A stretch of 64,000 nucleotides of DNA from Micromonospora halotolerans (GTDB taxonomy: Bacteria; Actinomycetota; Actinomycetes; Mycobacteriales; Micromonosporaceae), in the NCBI RefSeq assembly GCF_032108445.1, contig NZ_CP134876.1:682001-746000 (forward strand), read 5' to 3'. Position numbers and translations under genes: made by a program. Below, one piece after another: positions 43,927-52,537 of this stretch; within the stretch, counting starts at the first letter, position 1; each line of letters begins with the position of its first letter. The notes beneath the pieces are model-generated. The model made no database searches, was not told where the DNA came from, and worked only from the letters and a program-made list of their open reading frames with translations.

Positions 43927-45777
43927 GTGGCTGTGCCGGTGGTGGACCCCTCGCTGAACTCCTCGCCCGTCGAGGCCGAGGCCGTCGTGGCGGACCCGCC
44001 GCGTCGGCCCCGACGCCGGCCGGCCCGCGCCGACGTGCTGGCCATCGGAGCCTATGCGGTGCTCGGCGTTCTCGTCTGCCTCAACTATTGGGGCGACGTG
44101 CAACACCGGGTCTCCTCGCACCTGCCGACCGACCACAGCTGGTTCGAGTGGCTCTTCGCGCACGGCGCGTACTCGCTCCGGCACCTGGAGAACCCGCTCT
44201 TCACCGCCCGGCAGAACGCGCCGGACGGGGTGAATATGATGGCGAACACCTCGCTGCTCGGGGTCACCCTGCCGCTGGCACCGCTCACCCTGCTGCTCGG
44301 CCCGCAGGTGATGTACGCGCTCTACCTCGGCGCGGCGCTCTCGGCCACCGCGGCCACCTCCTACTGGGTGCTGTCCCGGCACCTGGTGCGTTCGCGCGGG
44401 GCGGCCTTCGTCGGTGGCGCCTTCCTCGGCTTCGCCCCGGGCATCGTGCACCACGCCAACGGGCAGCCGAACTTCGTCTCCAACTTCCTGCTCCCGCTGA
44501 TCGTGGCCCGGGTGCTGCGCCTCGGCGAACCGGGCCGCTGGCGGCGCAACGGGATCGCGCTGGGCCTGCTGGTGGCGTACCAGATCTTCATCAACGAGGA
44601 GATGCTGCTGCTCACCGCGCTGGCCTGCCTGGTGGTCGTGCTGGCCTGGGTGGTGCAGCGGCCGCGCGCGGCGCGCGAGCGGGCCGGCGCGTTCCTCGCC
44701 GCCGCCGGGGTGGGCGGCGGGCTGGCCCTGCTGCTGACCGCGTACCCGATCTGGTTCCAGTTCAACGGGCCGCAGTCCTACCGGGGCCTGCAGGGCGGGG
44801 TCTTCCACAACTGGGGCGAGGACCTGATGGCCTTCGTCACCTTCGCCCGGGACACCGTCGCCGGGAACGAGGCGGTGGAGCAGACCATCGGGCTGACCGA
44901 GCAGAACACCTGGTTCGGCTGGCCGCTGGTGCTCGTCGTGCTGGTCGCGCTGGTACTGCTGGTACGCCGCTCGCTGCCGGCCCGGATCCTGGCCGTGCTC
45001 GTGGTGGTCTTCTCGGTCGCCGCGATCGGCCCGAAGGTGCGGTTCGACGGCGTGGAGACCACCGTCGACGGCCCCTGGGCGTACGTGCCGGACGACCTGC
45101 CGCTGGTCGAGATGATGATGCCGACCCGGCTCAGCCTGGTGGTGGCCGCCGCGGTCGGCGTGCTGCTCGCGCTGGCCTGGGACGCCCTGTCCGGCCGCGG
45201 CCGGCCGCCGGTGCCCGCCCAGCGCACCGGCTCCGCCGCTCCCGTGCCGCGCCCACGCTGGCTGCGTCCCATCGGGTACGCGGCCGTCGTGGCCGCCCTG
45301 CTCCCGCTGTTCCCCCGCCCGCTGCCGGCCCAGCAGATCGACCCGCCGCCGCACTTCATCACGGCGGGCGGCTGGCGGCCCTACGTGCCGGACGGCCGCA
45401 CCCTGGTGCCGGTGCCGATCCCGAGCAACGTGCACGGCCTGCCCACGCTGCGCTGGAGCGCGCTCACCGAGCAGGCGTTCCCCATCCCCGGCGGCTACTT
45501 CATCGGGCCGAACGAGGCGGGCGAGGGGGTCTTCGGCGCGCCGAACCGGCCGACGAGCACCCTCATCTACGCCACGATGGACGCGAACAAGGTGCCGCCG
45601 CTCACCGGGGAGAACCGCCGCCAGGCCCTCGACGACCTGCGCTTCTGGAAGGCGTCCGTGGTGGTGCTCGGCGCGAACCCCCGCGAGGCGGTCCTCCGCG
45701 ACCTCATGACGGCCCTCCTCGGGCCGCCGCAGCGCGTGGACGACGTCTGGCTCTGGGACGTCCGCGACCGCGTCTGA
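43927..45777 (+). CDS. polytopic membrane protein, GT-C/YfhO-like, paralog A
   Basis: A 616-aa protein. A cytoplasmic tail of about 35 residues is followed by about ten to eleven TM helices. The first outer loop carries TDHSWFEW with a conserved Asp, then ENPLFTARQNAPDGVNMMANT, which is shared with paralogs B and C. Further shared segments are YQIFINEEMLL, AYPIWFQFNG and EQNTWFG. A C-terminal outer domain (about 470-616) contains FITAGGWRPYVPDGRTLVPV and IPGGYFIGPN. This arrangement resembles GT-C glycosyltransferases that use lipid-linked sugars; activity is inferred only. Confidence 0.75.
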   Translation: MAVPVVDPSLNSSPVEAEAVVADPPRRPRRRPARADVLAIGAYAVLGVLVCLNYWGDVQHRVSSHLPTDHSWFEWLFAHGAYSLRHLENPLFTARQNAPDGVNMMANTSLLGVTLPLAPLTLLLGPQVMYALYLGAALSATAATSYWVLSRHLVRSRGAAFVGGAFLGFAPGIVHHANGQPNFVSNFLLPLIVARVLRLGEPGRWRRNGIALGLLVAYQIFINEEMLLLTALACLVVVLAWVVQRPRAARERAGAFLAAAGVGGGLALLLTAYPIWFQFNGPQSYRGLQGGVFHNWGEDLMAFVTFARDTVAGNEAVEQTIGLTEQNTWFGWPLVLVVLVALVLLVRRSLPARILAVLVVVFSVAAIGPKVRFDGVETTVDGPWAYVPDDLPLVEMMMPTRLSLVVAAAVGVLLALAWDALSGRGRPPVPAQRTGSAAPVPRPRWLRPIGYAAVVAALLPLFPRPLPAQQIDPPPHFITAGGWRPYVPDGRTLVPVPIPSNVHGLPTLRWSALTEQAFPIPGGYFIGPNEAGEGVFGAPNRPTSTLIYATMDANKVPPLTGENRRQALDDLRFWKASVVVLGANPREAVLRDLMTALLGPPQRVDDVWLWDVRDRV

Positions 45778-45883
45778 GCCGGCGGCGGCCCGATGTCGGC
45801 GGCGGCCCGCCGCGACTGGTCGGGGACAACGTCGCACCGCCTACGACCGTGATGTCGTGGACGACTCACCGCCGGGGAGCGGG

Positions 45884-47671
45884 TCAGCCGGTCATTAGGC
45901 GGACGTCCCACAGGTGGGCGCCGGGGACGTCGCGGCCGGGGCCGACCAGGGCGTCCACCGTGGCGCGGACCGGGTCGCCCGGCGTCGAGTCGGCCTGCAC
46001 CAGCACGGCCGCCCGCCAGTGCCGCAGGTCCGCGACGGCCTGGCGGCGTTCCGCGTCGCCGATCGGCGGCACCTGGCCGGTCTCGGCGGCCCGCCGCAGC
46101 AGCAGCGACGTGGGTCGGTCGGGCGCACCCCAGTGCGCGGTGGGGTTGTCGGCGGAGCGGGGGCCGATGAAGTAGCCGCCCGGCGCGGCGAAGGCCAGCC
46201 CGGCGCGCGCCGACCAGAACATGGCCGGGCTGACCCCGGACCCGGTGACCGGCGGCACCGGCACGAGCGTCCGCCCCGGCGGCACGTACGCCCGCCAGTC
46301 GCCGTCGGTCACGAAGGCCGGCACCGGCATGGCCGGCACGGTGCGGATCGGGGTCGGGGTGAGCGGCAGCAGCGCGGCGGCGACCGCGCCCGCCCACGGC
46401 GCCCAGGTCCGGGCCGCGCGGCGCCGGACCCGGTCCAGGGCGAGGGCCAGCAGCACCCCGAGCGCCGGTACGCACACCAGCGCGAACCGGGCCGGCACCA
46501 CGAGGTCGAGCAGCGGTACCCCGGCGAGCAGCCGGTACGGCCCGGGCAGCCCGGTGTCGTGCCGGTTCACCACGACCGTGGTGCCGAGGGAGAGCAGCGC
46601 GAAGAGCAGCCCGCAGGCCGCGAGGGCCCGGACCAGGGGCCGCCGCCACAGCCGGACCACGATGAGCACGGCCAGCAGCGGCAGGAACGGCCCGAAGAAG
46701 GAGTTCTCCTCGGTGGGGTTCGGCGAGAGCAGCCCGGCGTGGTAGCCGTCGCCGGCGACGGTCTGCCGGGCGGCGCCGGCGTAGGAGGCCAGGTCCAGCC
46801 GGTAGCCCCGCGTGTAGAAGGGCATCCCGCGGTAGTGCCCGGCGCCGTGGAACTGCACCCACAGCGGGTACGCCAGCAGCGCCCCGGCGACCAGCGCGCC
46901 GATGCCGAGCCGGCGCGCCACCACGGGCGCCAGCCGGCGCGCGCCGGCCCGGTCCGCGAGCGCGTACGCCCCGGCGAGCACCCCGGCCGCGAGGGCCAGG
47001 AAGACCAGCACCTCCTCGCCGAGGAAGACCTGGTACGCGACGGCCAGCCCGAGCAGGATCCCGTCCCGGCGGACCCGGTCGGCGGCCGGCCGGAACACCA
47101 GCCCGAGGATCACCGGGACCAGGAACTGGGCCGCCATGTGCAGGTGCGCCCCGGCCTGCGACACCAGGCCCGGGGCGAAGCCGCAGAACAGCCCGCCCAC
47201 CGCCGCGGCGGCCCGGGAGCGGACCAGCCGGCGGGCGAGCAGCGCGTACCAGGCGGTGGCGGTGCCGGCGAGGCAGAGCACCACGGCGACGAGGAAGGCC
47301 ACCTGCGAGCCGAACAGCGCGGTGACCGGGGTGAGCGGAACGCCCAGCCCGAGCACCGAGGTGTTGGCCATCAGGTTGACGCCGTCCGGCACGTTCAACG
47401 CGGTGCTGTGCAGCGGGTTCTCCCCGCCGGTCACCGCCCGGGCGGCGCGGGCCAGCATCCACTCGAAGAGCATCTGGTCGCCGGCCTGGTGGAACAGCCG
47501 GTCGGGCCGGCCCCACTGGCCGGCGGTGAGCAGCACGGCCAGGCCCAGGTAGCCGGCGACCACGAGCGCGTCGACCGGGCGCGGCCGCCACCGGCGCCGG
47601 GGCGCGGGGTCGGGGCGGTCCGGGCCGGTCAGGCGGACTGGCTGGTCAGTGTCCGGACGTCCCACAACCAC
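45884..47671 (-). CDS. polytopic membrane protein, GT-C/YfhO-like, paralog B
   Basis: A 595-aa paralog of the same family: GDQMLFEW, ENPLHSTALNVPDGVNLMAN in the first outer loop, YQVFLGEEVLVF, AYPLWVQFHG and EENSFFG, then an outer domain with FVTDGDWRAYVPPGRTLVPV and PGGYFIGPR. The GTG at 47671 is chosen because AGGAG lies 8 bp upstream; it overlaps the end of paralog C by 43 bp. The frame stays open far upstream, but that part is antisense-type composition over paralog C. Probably co-transcribed with C. Confidence 0.75.
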   Translation of the reverse strand: MVVGRPDTDQPVRLTGPDRPDPAPRRRWRPRPVDALVVAGYLGLAVLLTAGQWGRPDRLFHQAGDQMLFEWMLARAARAVTGGENPLHSTALNVPDGVNLMANTSVLGLGVPLTPVTALFGSQVAFLVAVVLCLAGTATAWYALLARRLVRSRAAAAVGGLFCGFAPGLVSQAGAHLHMAAQFLVPVILGLVFRPAADRVRRDGILLGLAVAYQVFLGEEVLVFLALAAGVLAGAYALADRAGARRLAPVVARRLGIGALVAGALLAYPLWVQFHGAGHYRGMPFYTRGYRLDLASYAGAARQTVAGDGYHAGLLSPNPTEENSFFGPFLPLLAVLIVVRLWRRPLVRALAACGLLFALLSLGTTVVVNRHDTGLPGPYRLLAGVPLLDLVVPARFALVCVPALGVLLALALDRVRRRAARTWAPWAGAVAAALLPLTPTPIRTVPAMPVPAFVTDGDWRAYVPPGRTLVPVPPVTGSGVSPAMFWSARAGLAFAAPGGYFIGPRSADNPTAHWGAPDRPTSLLLRRAAETGQVPPIGDAERRQAVADLRHWRAAVLVQADSTPGDPVRATVDALVGPGRDVPGAHLWDVRLMTG

Positions 47672-49506
47672 ACGTCCAACTCCTGCCGGGCGGGCCCGAC
47701 CAGCTGCTCCACGGTGCGGCGCAGCGGTTCGGCGTTCTGCTCGTTCAGCGGCAGCACCACGATGGCGGCGCGCCAGTGTCGCAGCTCGTCGAGGAAGCGG
47801 CGGCGCTGCCGGTCGTCGAGCTTCGGCGTACGCCCGGTGGCCTCGACCTCGGCGAGCAGCTCGCCGATGCCGCTGGGCCGGCCGCCGAAGCGGCCCGGGT
47901 CGCCGGTGACCCCGTTGCGGGGGGCCAGGAAGTAGCCCCCGGGGATCTTGAAGGCCAGGTCGGTGCTGGCCGCCCAGCGCATCGGGTCGGTGTTGCCCAT
48001 GGCCGGCACCGGCACGGAGACCAGCGTCTGGTCCGGGCCGACGTACTGCCGCCACCGGTCGGCCGTGATGAACGTCGGCACGGCCGGGCGGGTGGTGACC
48101 CGCAACGGCATGGGCGCGATCGGCAGCAGCGCGAACACCAGGCCGGCGGCGGTCAGGGTACGCATGGTGCGCCGCTCCACGACCCCCAGCGCGGCGGCCC
48201 GCTGGACGGCCAGGGCCAGCAGCACCCCGACGACCACGGTGGTGATGAGGCCGAACCGGGTGGGCACCACGGCGTCCAAAAGCGGCAACTTGACCAGCAG
48301 CTCCCACGGGCCGGTGACCAGGTCCCGGTCCCACCAGGAGATCCGCTCGCCGAGGGAGAGCACGGCGAAGAACAGCCCGGTCGCGGCGAGCGCCCGGACC
48401 ACCACCTCCCGGCGCAGCCAGACCACGATGCCGACGGCCAGCAGCGACAGGCTCCAGCCGAAGAAGGCGTTCTCCTCCGAGTAGTTCGGGGCCAGGTTCA
48501 CGTTGGCCCGCTCGTTGCCGCCGAGGGTCGGCGAGCCGGGGGTGAAGAACGCCGCGATGTCGTTGCCGTAGTCGCGGACCGTGTCGCTGAGCCCGTGGTA
48601 CGCCATCGGCCCGGCGAACTGCACCCACAGGGGGTACGCCAGCAGCGCACCAGCGAGCACCGCGCAGACGGCCAGCCCGACGCCGAGCGGCCGCCGGGCG
48701 GCGGCCCACCGCTCGCGCTGCTGCACCACGACGGCGAACAGGAACACCCCGCAGGCCAGCGCCGTGAAGAGCAGAATCTCCTCGTTGACGAACGCCTGAG
48801 CGGTGACCAGCAGGGCGAGCAGCGCGCCGTCGCGGACCGGCCGGGTGGAGCGGGTCAGCACCAGCACCCGCCACACGATGAACGGCAGCAGGAACTGGCT
48901 GATGATGTTCGGATGCCAGTTGGCGTGCGACAGCATGGCCGGCGAGAACCCGCAGAACCAGCCGCCCACGGCGGCGGCCAGCCGGTGGCGCACCAGGTGC
49001 CGGGAGAGCACCCGGTACCAGGCGGCGGCCGTGCCGGCGAGGCCCAGCGTGACCAGGGTGACGAAGGAGACCGCCGGTCCGAACAGGAGGGTCACCGGCA
49101 CCATCGGGATGCCGAGGGCCAGGATGGCGGTGTTCGCCATCAGGTTGACCCCGTCGGGATAGTTGAACTGGTCGGTGTAGAACGGATACTCGCCGTGCAG
49201 CACGACCCGCACCGAATGGGCCAGGAAGAACTGCACCTGCGCCGGGTCGCTGCTGTAGAGCGCGGCCACCCGGCCGGCCGGGTCGGCCCAGATCCCGCTG
49301 GTCACCCAGAGCGCCGCGAGCAGGAACACCCCGTACACGGCCAGGTCCAGCCGGCGCCGCGTCCACCGCCACCGCCGGCGGGCGGCCGGCGCGGCCGGTT
49401 CCGGGTCGCGGGCGATGACCGAGCGTTCGTCCACCATGACGGAGAGCGGTCCGCCCGAGGCGTCGGCGTCCGGCGTCGAGTCGCCACGGGGCTCGGCAGG
49501 CGTCAC
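47629..49506 (-). CDS. polytopic membrane protein, GT-C/YfhO-like, paralog C
   Basis: A 625-aa paralog with about ten TM helices: SDPAQVQFFLAH, GEYPFYTDQFNYPDGVNLMA in the first outer loop, AQAFVNEEILLF, AYPLWVQFAG, EENAFFGWSL, and an outer domain containing FITADRWRQYVGPDQTLVSV and PGGYFLAPR. The cytoplasmic N-terminus (about 50 residues) is longer than in A and B. GTG at 49506; a TAGACT box lies 9 bp upstream on the same strand. It shares no Shine-Dalgarno and is divergent from the lipoprotein gene. Confidence 0.75.
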   Translation of the reverse strand: MTPAEPRGDSTPDADASGGPLSVMVDERSVIARDPEPAAPAARRRWRWTRRRLDLAVYGVFLLAALWVTSGIWADPAGRVAALYSSDPAQVQFFLAHSVRVVLHGEYPFYTDQFNYPDGVNLMANTAILALGIPMVPVTLLFGPAVSFVTLVTLGLAGTAAAWYRVLSRHLVRHRLAAAVGGWFCGFSPAMLSHANWHPNIISQFLLPFIVWRVLVLTRSTRPVRDGALLALLVTAQAFVNEEILLFTALACGVFLFAVVVQQRERWAAARRPLGVGLAVCAVLAGALLAYPLWVQFAGPMAYHGLSDTVRDYGNDIAAFFTPGSPTLGGNERANVNLAPNYSEENAFFGWSLSLLAVGIVVWLRREVVVRALAATGLFFAVLSLGERISWWDRDLVTGPWELLVKLPLLDAVVPTRFGLITTVVVGVLLALAVQRAAALGVVERRTMRTLTAAGLVFALLPIAPMPLRVTTRPAVPTFITADRWRQYVGPDQTLVSVPVPAMGNTDPMRWAASTDLAFKIPGGYFLAPRNGVTGDPGRFGGRPSGIGELLAEVEATGRTPKLDDRQRRRFLDELRHWRAAIVVLPLNEQNAEPLRRTVEQLVGPARQELDVWLWDVRTLTSQSA

Positions 49507-49674
49507 AGTCGGCGGAGTCTACCGGAGCAGGAGAATGGCGTACGAATCGCACGCCCCACCGTCCTCAATGGTCATCGGCCGAAAGGGTGAGCCGCGCGCG
49601 GCCGGGTGACGGGTCGTCTCGTACCATGTGGGCTTCCGGACACGACCACGATGGGATAACAGGGGGCGTACAGG

Positions 49675-50859
49675 GTGGCTTCAGTCCGCCGACGCGGCAC
49701 GACGGCCACCGCGCTGCTGGCCCTGCTGCTGACCGGCTGTGGCCCGGTCGCCGGGCGGCAGCCCGCGGCGCTACCGGTCGGCTACGACAGCCTGGACGGC
49801 GCCCTGAAGGTCTGGCCGGCGCGGGGCAGCCTGACCCGCGACGCCGCCGCGACCGCGGGGATCACCGCCGCCGTCCGCGACTGGCGCTCCCCCGTCGACG
49901 ACCGCGCCCACCTGTCCTCCTCCGGCATCCTCTTCTCGGGCGAGGTCGCCGGGTCGCCGCTGGCCCTGGTCGCCGCCGACGTGCCCGGCGAGGCCGCTTC
50001 CTGGCTGCTGCAACTCGACCGCGACGGGCAGCGCTGGCGGGTGGCCCACGCCACCGAGTACACCGACCCCGGCTACCTGGTCTACTCCGACGTGCTGCCG
50101 GTCCAGCAGCCCACCGGCCGCCGCTACCTGACCTCCGCCCGGGTGGAACGGCTGCTCGGCCCCGACGGCAAGGTGCTCCCCGCGGCCGACGGCATCACCG
50201 AGCCGGTCGCCGTCCCCGCCTGCCAGGCCGTGGCGGTGACCGCGACGCTGCGGCCCACCCGCTCGCTGCCGCGCGGCCGGGCCGCCGACCGCGTCCTCGA
50301 CCTGGGTACGGCGACCGCGGCGCCTCGTTATCCCCTGGTGCGCGACGAGACGGGTTCGGGCAAGCGTGCGCTGACCGGGCTGGACACGTGCGTGCTCGCC
50401 GGCGAACGGGGGCCGTTCGGGAGCGTGCCGCGGCGGATCGGCGACCGGCAGGCGCCGCGCTCGGCGCCGGAGTCCTGGCCGATGGCGAAGATCGCGGTGC
50501 GGTCGCTGGGCTCGGTGACGCTGGGTGGCGGCGAGCCGGGTGAGCTGGAGCAGCTGACCTGGGAGAGCGCCACCGGGACGATGACGGCGGTGGTCTACCG
50601 GCCGGCGGGTGGCGGCGCTCCCGTGGTCTCCCCCGCCGACCGGTCCACGACCCTGCAGGCCTACTACCTGCCGGTGCCGGGGCAGCCGCTTGCCGTGCTG
50701 AGCTGGCGGACCCGGGATGCCTCGTTCGCGGCGCCGCCGGGGACCACGCGGCTGGTGGACCGGCCGGGACTCGTGGTCGTGGCGCAGCCGGACCGGAAGC
50801 AGACGTTCAGCCTGGCGGGCACCGAGAAGACCTGGTACCGGTCCGTGGGCGGGCGCTGA
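49675..50859 (+). CDS. putative lipoprotein of unknown function
   Basis: A 394-aa exported protein with a lipobox LLTGC (Cys about 22) after an Arg-rich start and hydrophobic core. The mature part is beta-rich with no domain I can name; QLDRDGQRWRVAHATEYTD and YYLPVPGQPLAVLSWRT are the clearest strand-rich stretches. The end RKQTFSLAGTEKTWYRSVGG does not match a known family. A TACCAT box (49622-49627) and AGGGGG before the GTG give it its own promoter and RBS. It may belong to the adjoining GT-C/propeller group by location. Confidence 0.75.
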   Translation: MASVRRRGTTATALLALLLTGCGPVAGRQPAALPVGYDSLDGALKVWPARGSLTRDAAATAGITAAVRDWRSPVDDRAHLSSSGILFSGEVAGSPLALVAADVPGEAASWLLQLDRDGQRWRVAHATEYTDPGYLVYSDVLPVQQPTGRRYLTSARVERLLGPDGKVLPAADGITEPVAVPACQAVAVTATLRPTRSLPRGRAADRVLDLGTATAAPRYPLVRDETGSGKRALTGLDTCVLAGERGPFGSVPRRIGDRQAPRSAPESWPMAKIAVRSLGSVTLGGGEPGELEQLTWESATGTMTAVVYRPAGGGAPVVSPADRSTTLQAYYLPVPGQPLAVLSWRTRDASFAAPPGTTRLVDRPGLVVVAQPDRKQTFSLAGTEKTWYRSVGGR

Positions 50860-50932
50860 GCCGTCGGCCCGGCTCCCTTGCCGGCGTTTCCCGCCAGCCG
50901 AAGGGCCCACCCACCGCCATACGCGCACCGTA

Positions 50933-50961
50933 TTGACACCCTCACCCACCGGGAGCAGATT
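50933..50961 (+). promoter_or_regulatory. SigA/HrdB-type promoter
   Basis: TTGACA (50933-50938) is separated by 17 bp from CAGATT (50956-50961). This is the best -35/-10 match I find in the window. It drives the secreted protein at 51014 with a leader of about 45 bases. Confidence 0.65.
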
Positions 50962-51013
50962 CCGGGGTGCACCCGGCCGGCCACGGCCGGGGCGTCCCGG
51001 AAGGACGGTCGCC

Positions 51014-51541
51014 ATGCACCGGATCAGGTCCACCGGTAAGGCCCGACTCGCCTCGGCGGTGGCGCTGCTCGCGCCGTCGCTCGTCCTCGTGGCCGGGCCG
51101 ACGCCCGCGCACGCCGCGGACACCACCACCCGGATCCTCCGGGCCCCGCTGGACCTCTCCGTCGTCCTGCCCTGCGCCAACGGCGGCCTCGGTGAGGTCG
51201 TCGACTTCGACGGCACGATCAGCGAGGTCTACCACGTGACCGTCGACGGCACCGGCGGGTTCCACGTGCACATCGTGGAGACCCAGTCGAACGTGCACGG
51301 CACCGGCGCGACGACCGGCGACCGGTACGTCAGCACCCGGGTCAATCTCTTCGTCTACAACCAGGGCTCCGGCGGGCTGCCCATCACCTCCACCCAGCAA
51401 CTGGTGTTCAAGATCGTGGGGCCCGGACCGGGCAACGACGCCGTGCTCAGGATCACGAACCACACGACCCTCAACGCCGACGGCACCGTGACGGTCGCCT
51501 TCGACACGTTCACGGCGGAGTGCGAGCCGACCGCACCGTGA
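51014..51541 (+). CDS. secreted hypothetical protein
   Basis: A 175-aa exported protein. The signal peptide (KARLASAVALLAPSLVLVAGPTPAHA) ends at about residue 34. The mature 140 residues are beta-rich, with CANGGLGEVVDFDGTISEVY near the start and TFTAECEPTAP at the end; one Cys at each end suggests a disulfide. It has no recognised domain. A GGAAGGA Shine-Dalgarno and a consensus-like promoter precede it, so it is probably well expressed. It stands alone. Confidence 0.7.
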   Translation: MHRIRSTGKARLASAVALLAPSLVLVAGPTPAHAADTTTRILRAPLDLSVVLPCANGGLGEVVDFDGTISEVYHVTVDGTGGFHVHIVETQSNVHGTGATTGDRYVSTRVNLFVYNQGSGGLPITSTQQLVFKIVGPGPGNDAVLRITNHTTLNADGTVTVAFDTFTAECEPTAP

Positions 51542-51602
51542 CGCCCCGCCGCGTGCTGCGGTGGGGTTTCGTCCGCAGGCGGCGACTTCGTTCGCCCCTG
51601 GG

Positions 51603-51651
51603 CGATCTTGGTAGGAAATGGCCCCTGTAGGGCCTTTTCCTACCAAGATCG
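51603..51651. terminator. long hairpin after the secreted protein, GATC-tipped
   Basis: Arms 51603-51624 and 51630-51651 are 22-base inverted repeats with one mismatch around the loop ctgta. The left arm reads CGATCTTGGTAGGAAATGGC followed by CC. It could terminate the upstream gene, but its AT-rich arms are unlike the GC-rich terminators here. It marks the left edge of the accessory islet. Confidence 0.75.
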
Positions 51652-51750
51652 TCCCGGTGGTACTTCGTGCGCTTCTGGAACGTGTCGGTCCTGGTTGCCG
51701 ACGTCGCTAGCCTCGGGAGGCAACCTCGGCAGGTGAAAACGGAGGAGGCC

Positions 51751-52479
51751 ATGGCCCTGCGGTTCGAGCATCGCGACACCGAGATCGACGTGAGCCTCGT
51801 CGACCGCGTGTGGCGCACCCGCTCTGACACGGAGGAGACGATGACGTCCGCAGCACGCACCTGCTGGCATCTGATTCTCTCGCGGGCGCAGGGACGCCTG
51901 CTCGCCAGCCTGCGCGGTCCGGAGACCAGGGCCACCACGGCACCGGTCCCGCCGGGCAGCGAGTTCCTCGGAATCCGGTTCGCATTCGGCGCGGTTCTCC
52001 GGCCGCATCCGGCAGCCTCGATCGTCGATGGATACGTACCGTTCCCCGTGACGGAATCGGGCCGGATCGTCATCGGCGGCGAGGGCTGGGAGGCACCGAC
52101 GTTTGAGAACGTCGAGCACTTCGTCCGCCGATTGCAGGACGCGGGTCTGCTGGTGCGCTCGCATCTCGGGGACGAGGAGCAGGTCGCCGAGCATCCCGAA
52201 GCCAGTCCGACCGAGCGCACCCGGCAGCGTCGCTACCGAGCGATCACTGGACTGTCGCAGACCGCCGTACGGCAGATCGACCGCGCGAACGCCGCAGCCA
52301 CGATGCTGCGCGACGGCCAGGACTGGCGCACAGTCGTCGAGACGTTGGGATACTTCGACCAGGCCCACCTCGCCCATGCGCTGCGTCGCTACGTCGGGCA
52401 GACCGCACGCGAGCTGCAGGCGGGCCGCTCTGCCGCGATGTCGTTCCTGTACAAGACCCACCCTGGGCCCGGCAGCTAG
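51751..52479 (+). CDS. AraC family transcriptional regulator
   Basis: A 242-aa regulator with an N-terminal ligand region (about 1-140) and a C-terminal AraC-type DNA-binding domain: ANAAATMLRDGQDWRTVVET and GYFDQAHLAHALRRYVGQTA give the second helix-turn-helix. GGAGGAGG lies immediately before the ATG at 51751, and TAGCCT at 51708-51713 is a plausible -10 box. It is followed 58 bp later by a DHFR-like gene in the same direction and probably controls it. Confidence 0.82.
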   Translation: MALRFEHRDTEIDVSLVDRVWRTRSDTEETMTSAARTCWHLILSRAQGRLLASLRGPETRATTAPVPPGSEFLGIRFAFGAVLRPHPAASIVDGYVPFPVTESGRIVIGGEGWEAPTFENVEHFVRRLQDAGLLVRSHLGDEEQVAEHPEASPTERTRQRRYRAITGLSQTAVRQIDRANAAATMLRDGQDWRTVVETLGYFDQAHLAHALRRYVGQTARELQAGRSAAMSFLYKTHPGPGS

Positions 52480-52537
52480 CGTCCGTCTGCCAGCCAACCC
52501 TGGCCGGCTGACCGCGACCCGAAGCCCGAGGAGAACC

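Noticed and set aside
43917..46175. ATG-initiated frame in the same region as GT-C-like paralog A
   Set aside because: The ATG at 43917 opens a different frame with Arg/Gly-rich composition. The GTG at 43927 opens the frame that encodes the conserved membrane protein.
45884..49552. A 1222-codon frame suggesting that paralog B is fused to an N-terminal extension over paralog C
   Set aside because: The N-terminal part is antisense-like, with no domain. An AGGAG RBS and GTG at 47671 give a protein matching its paralogs in length.
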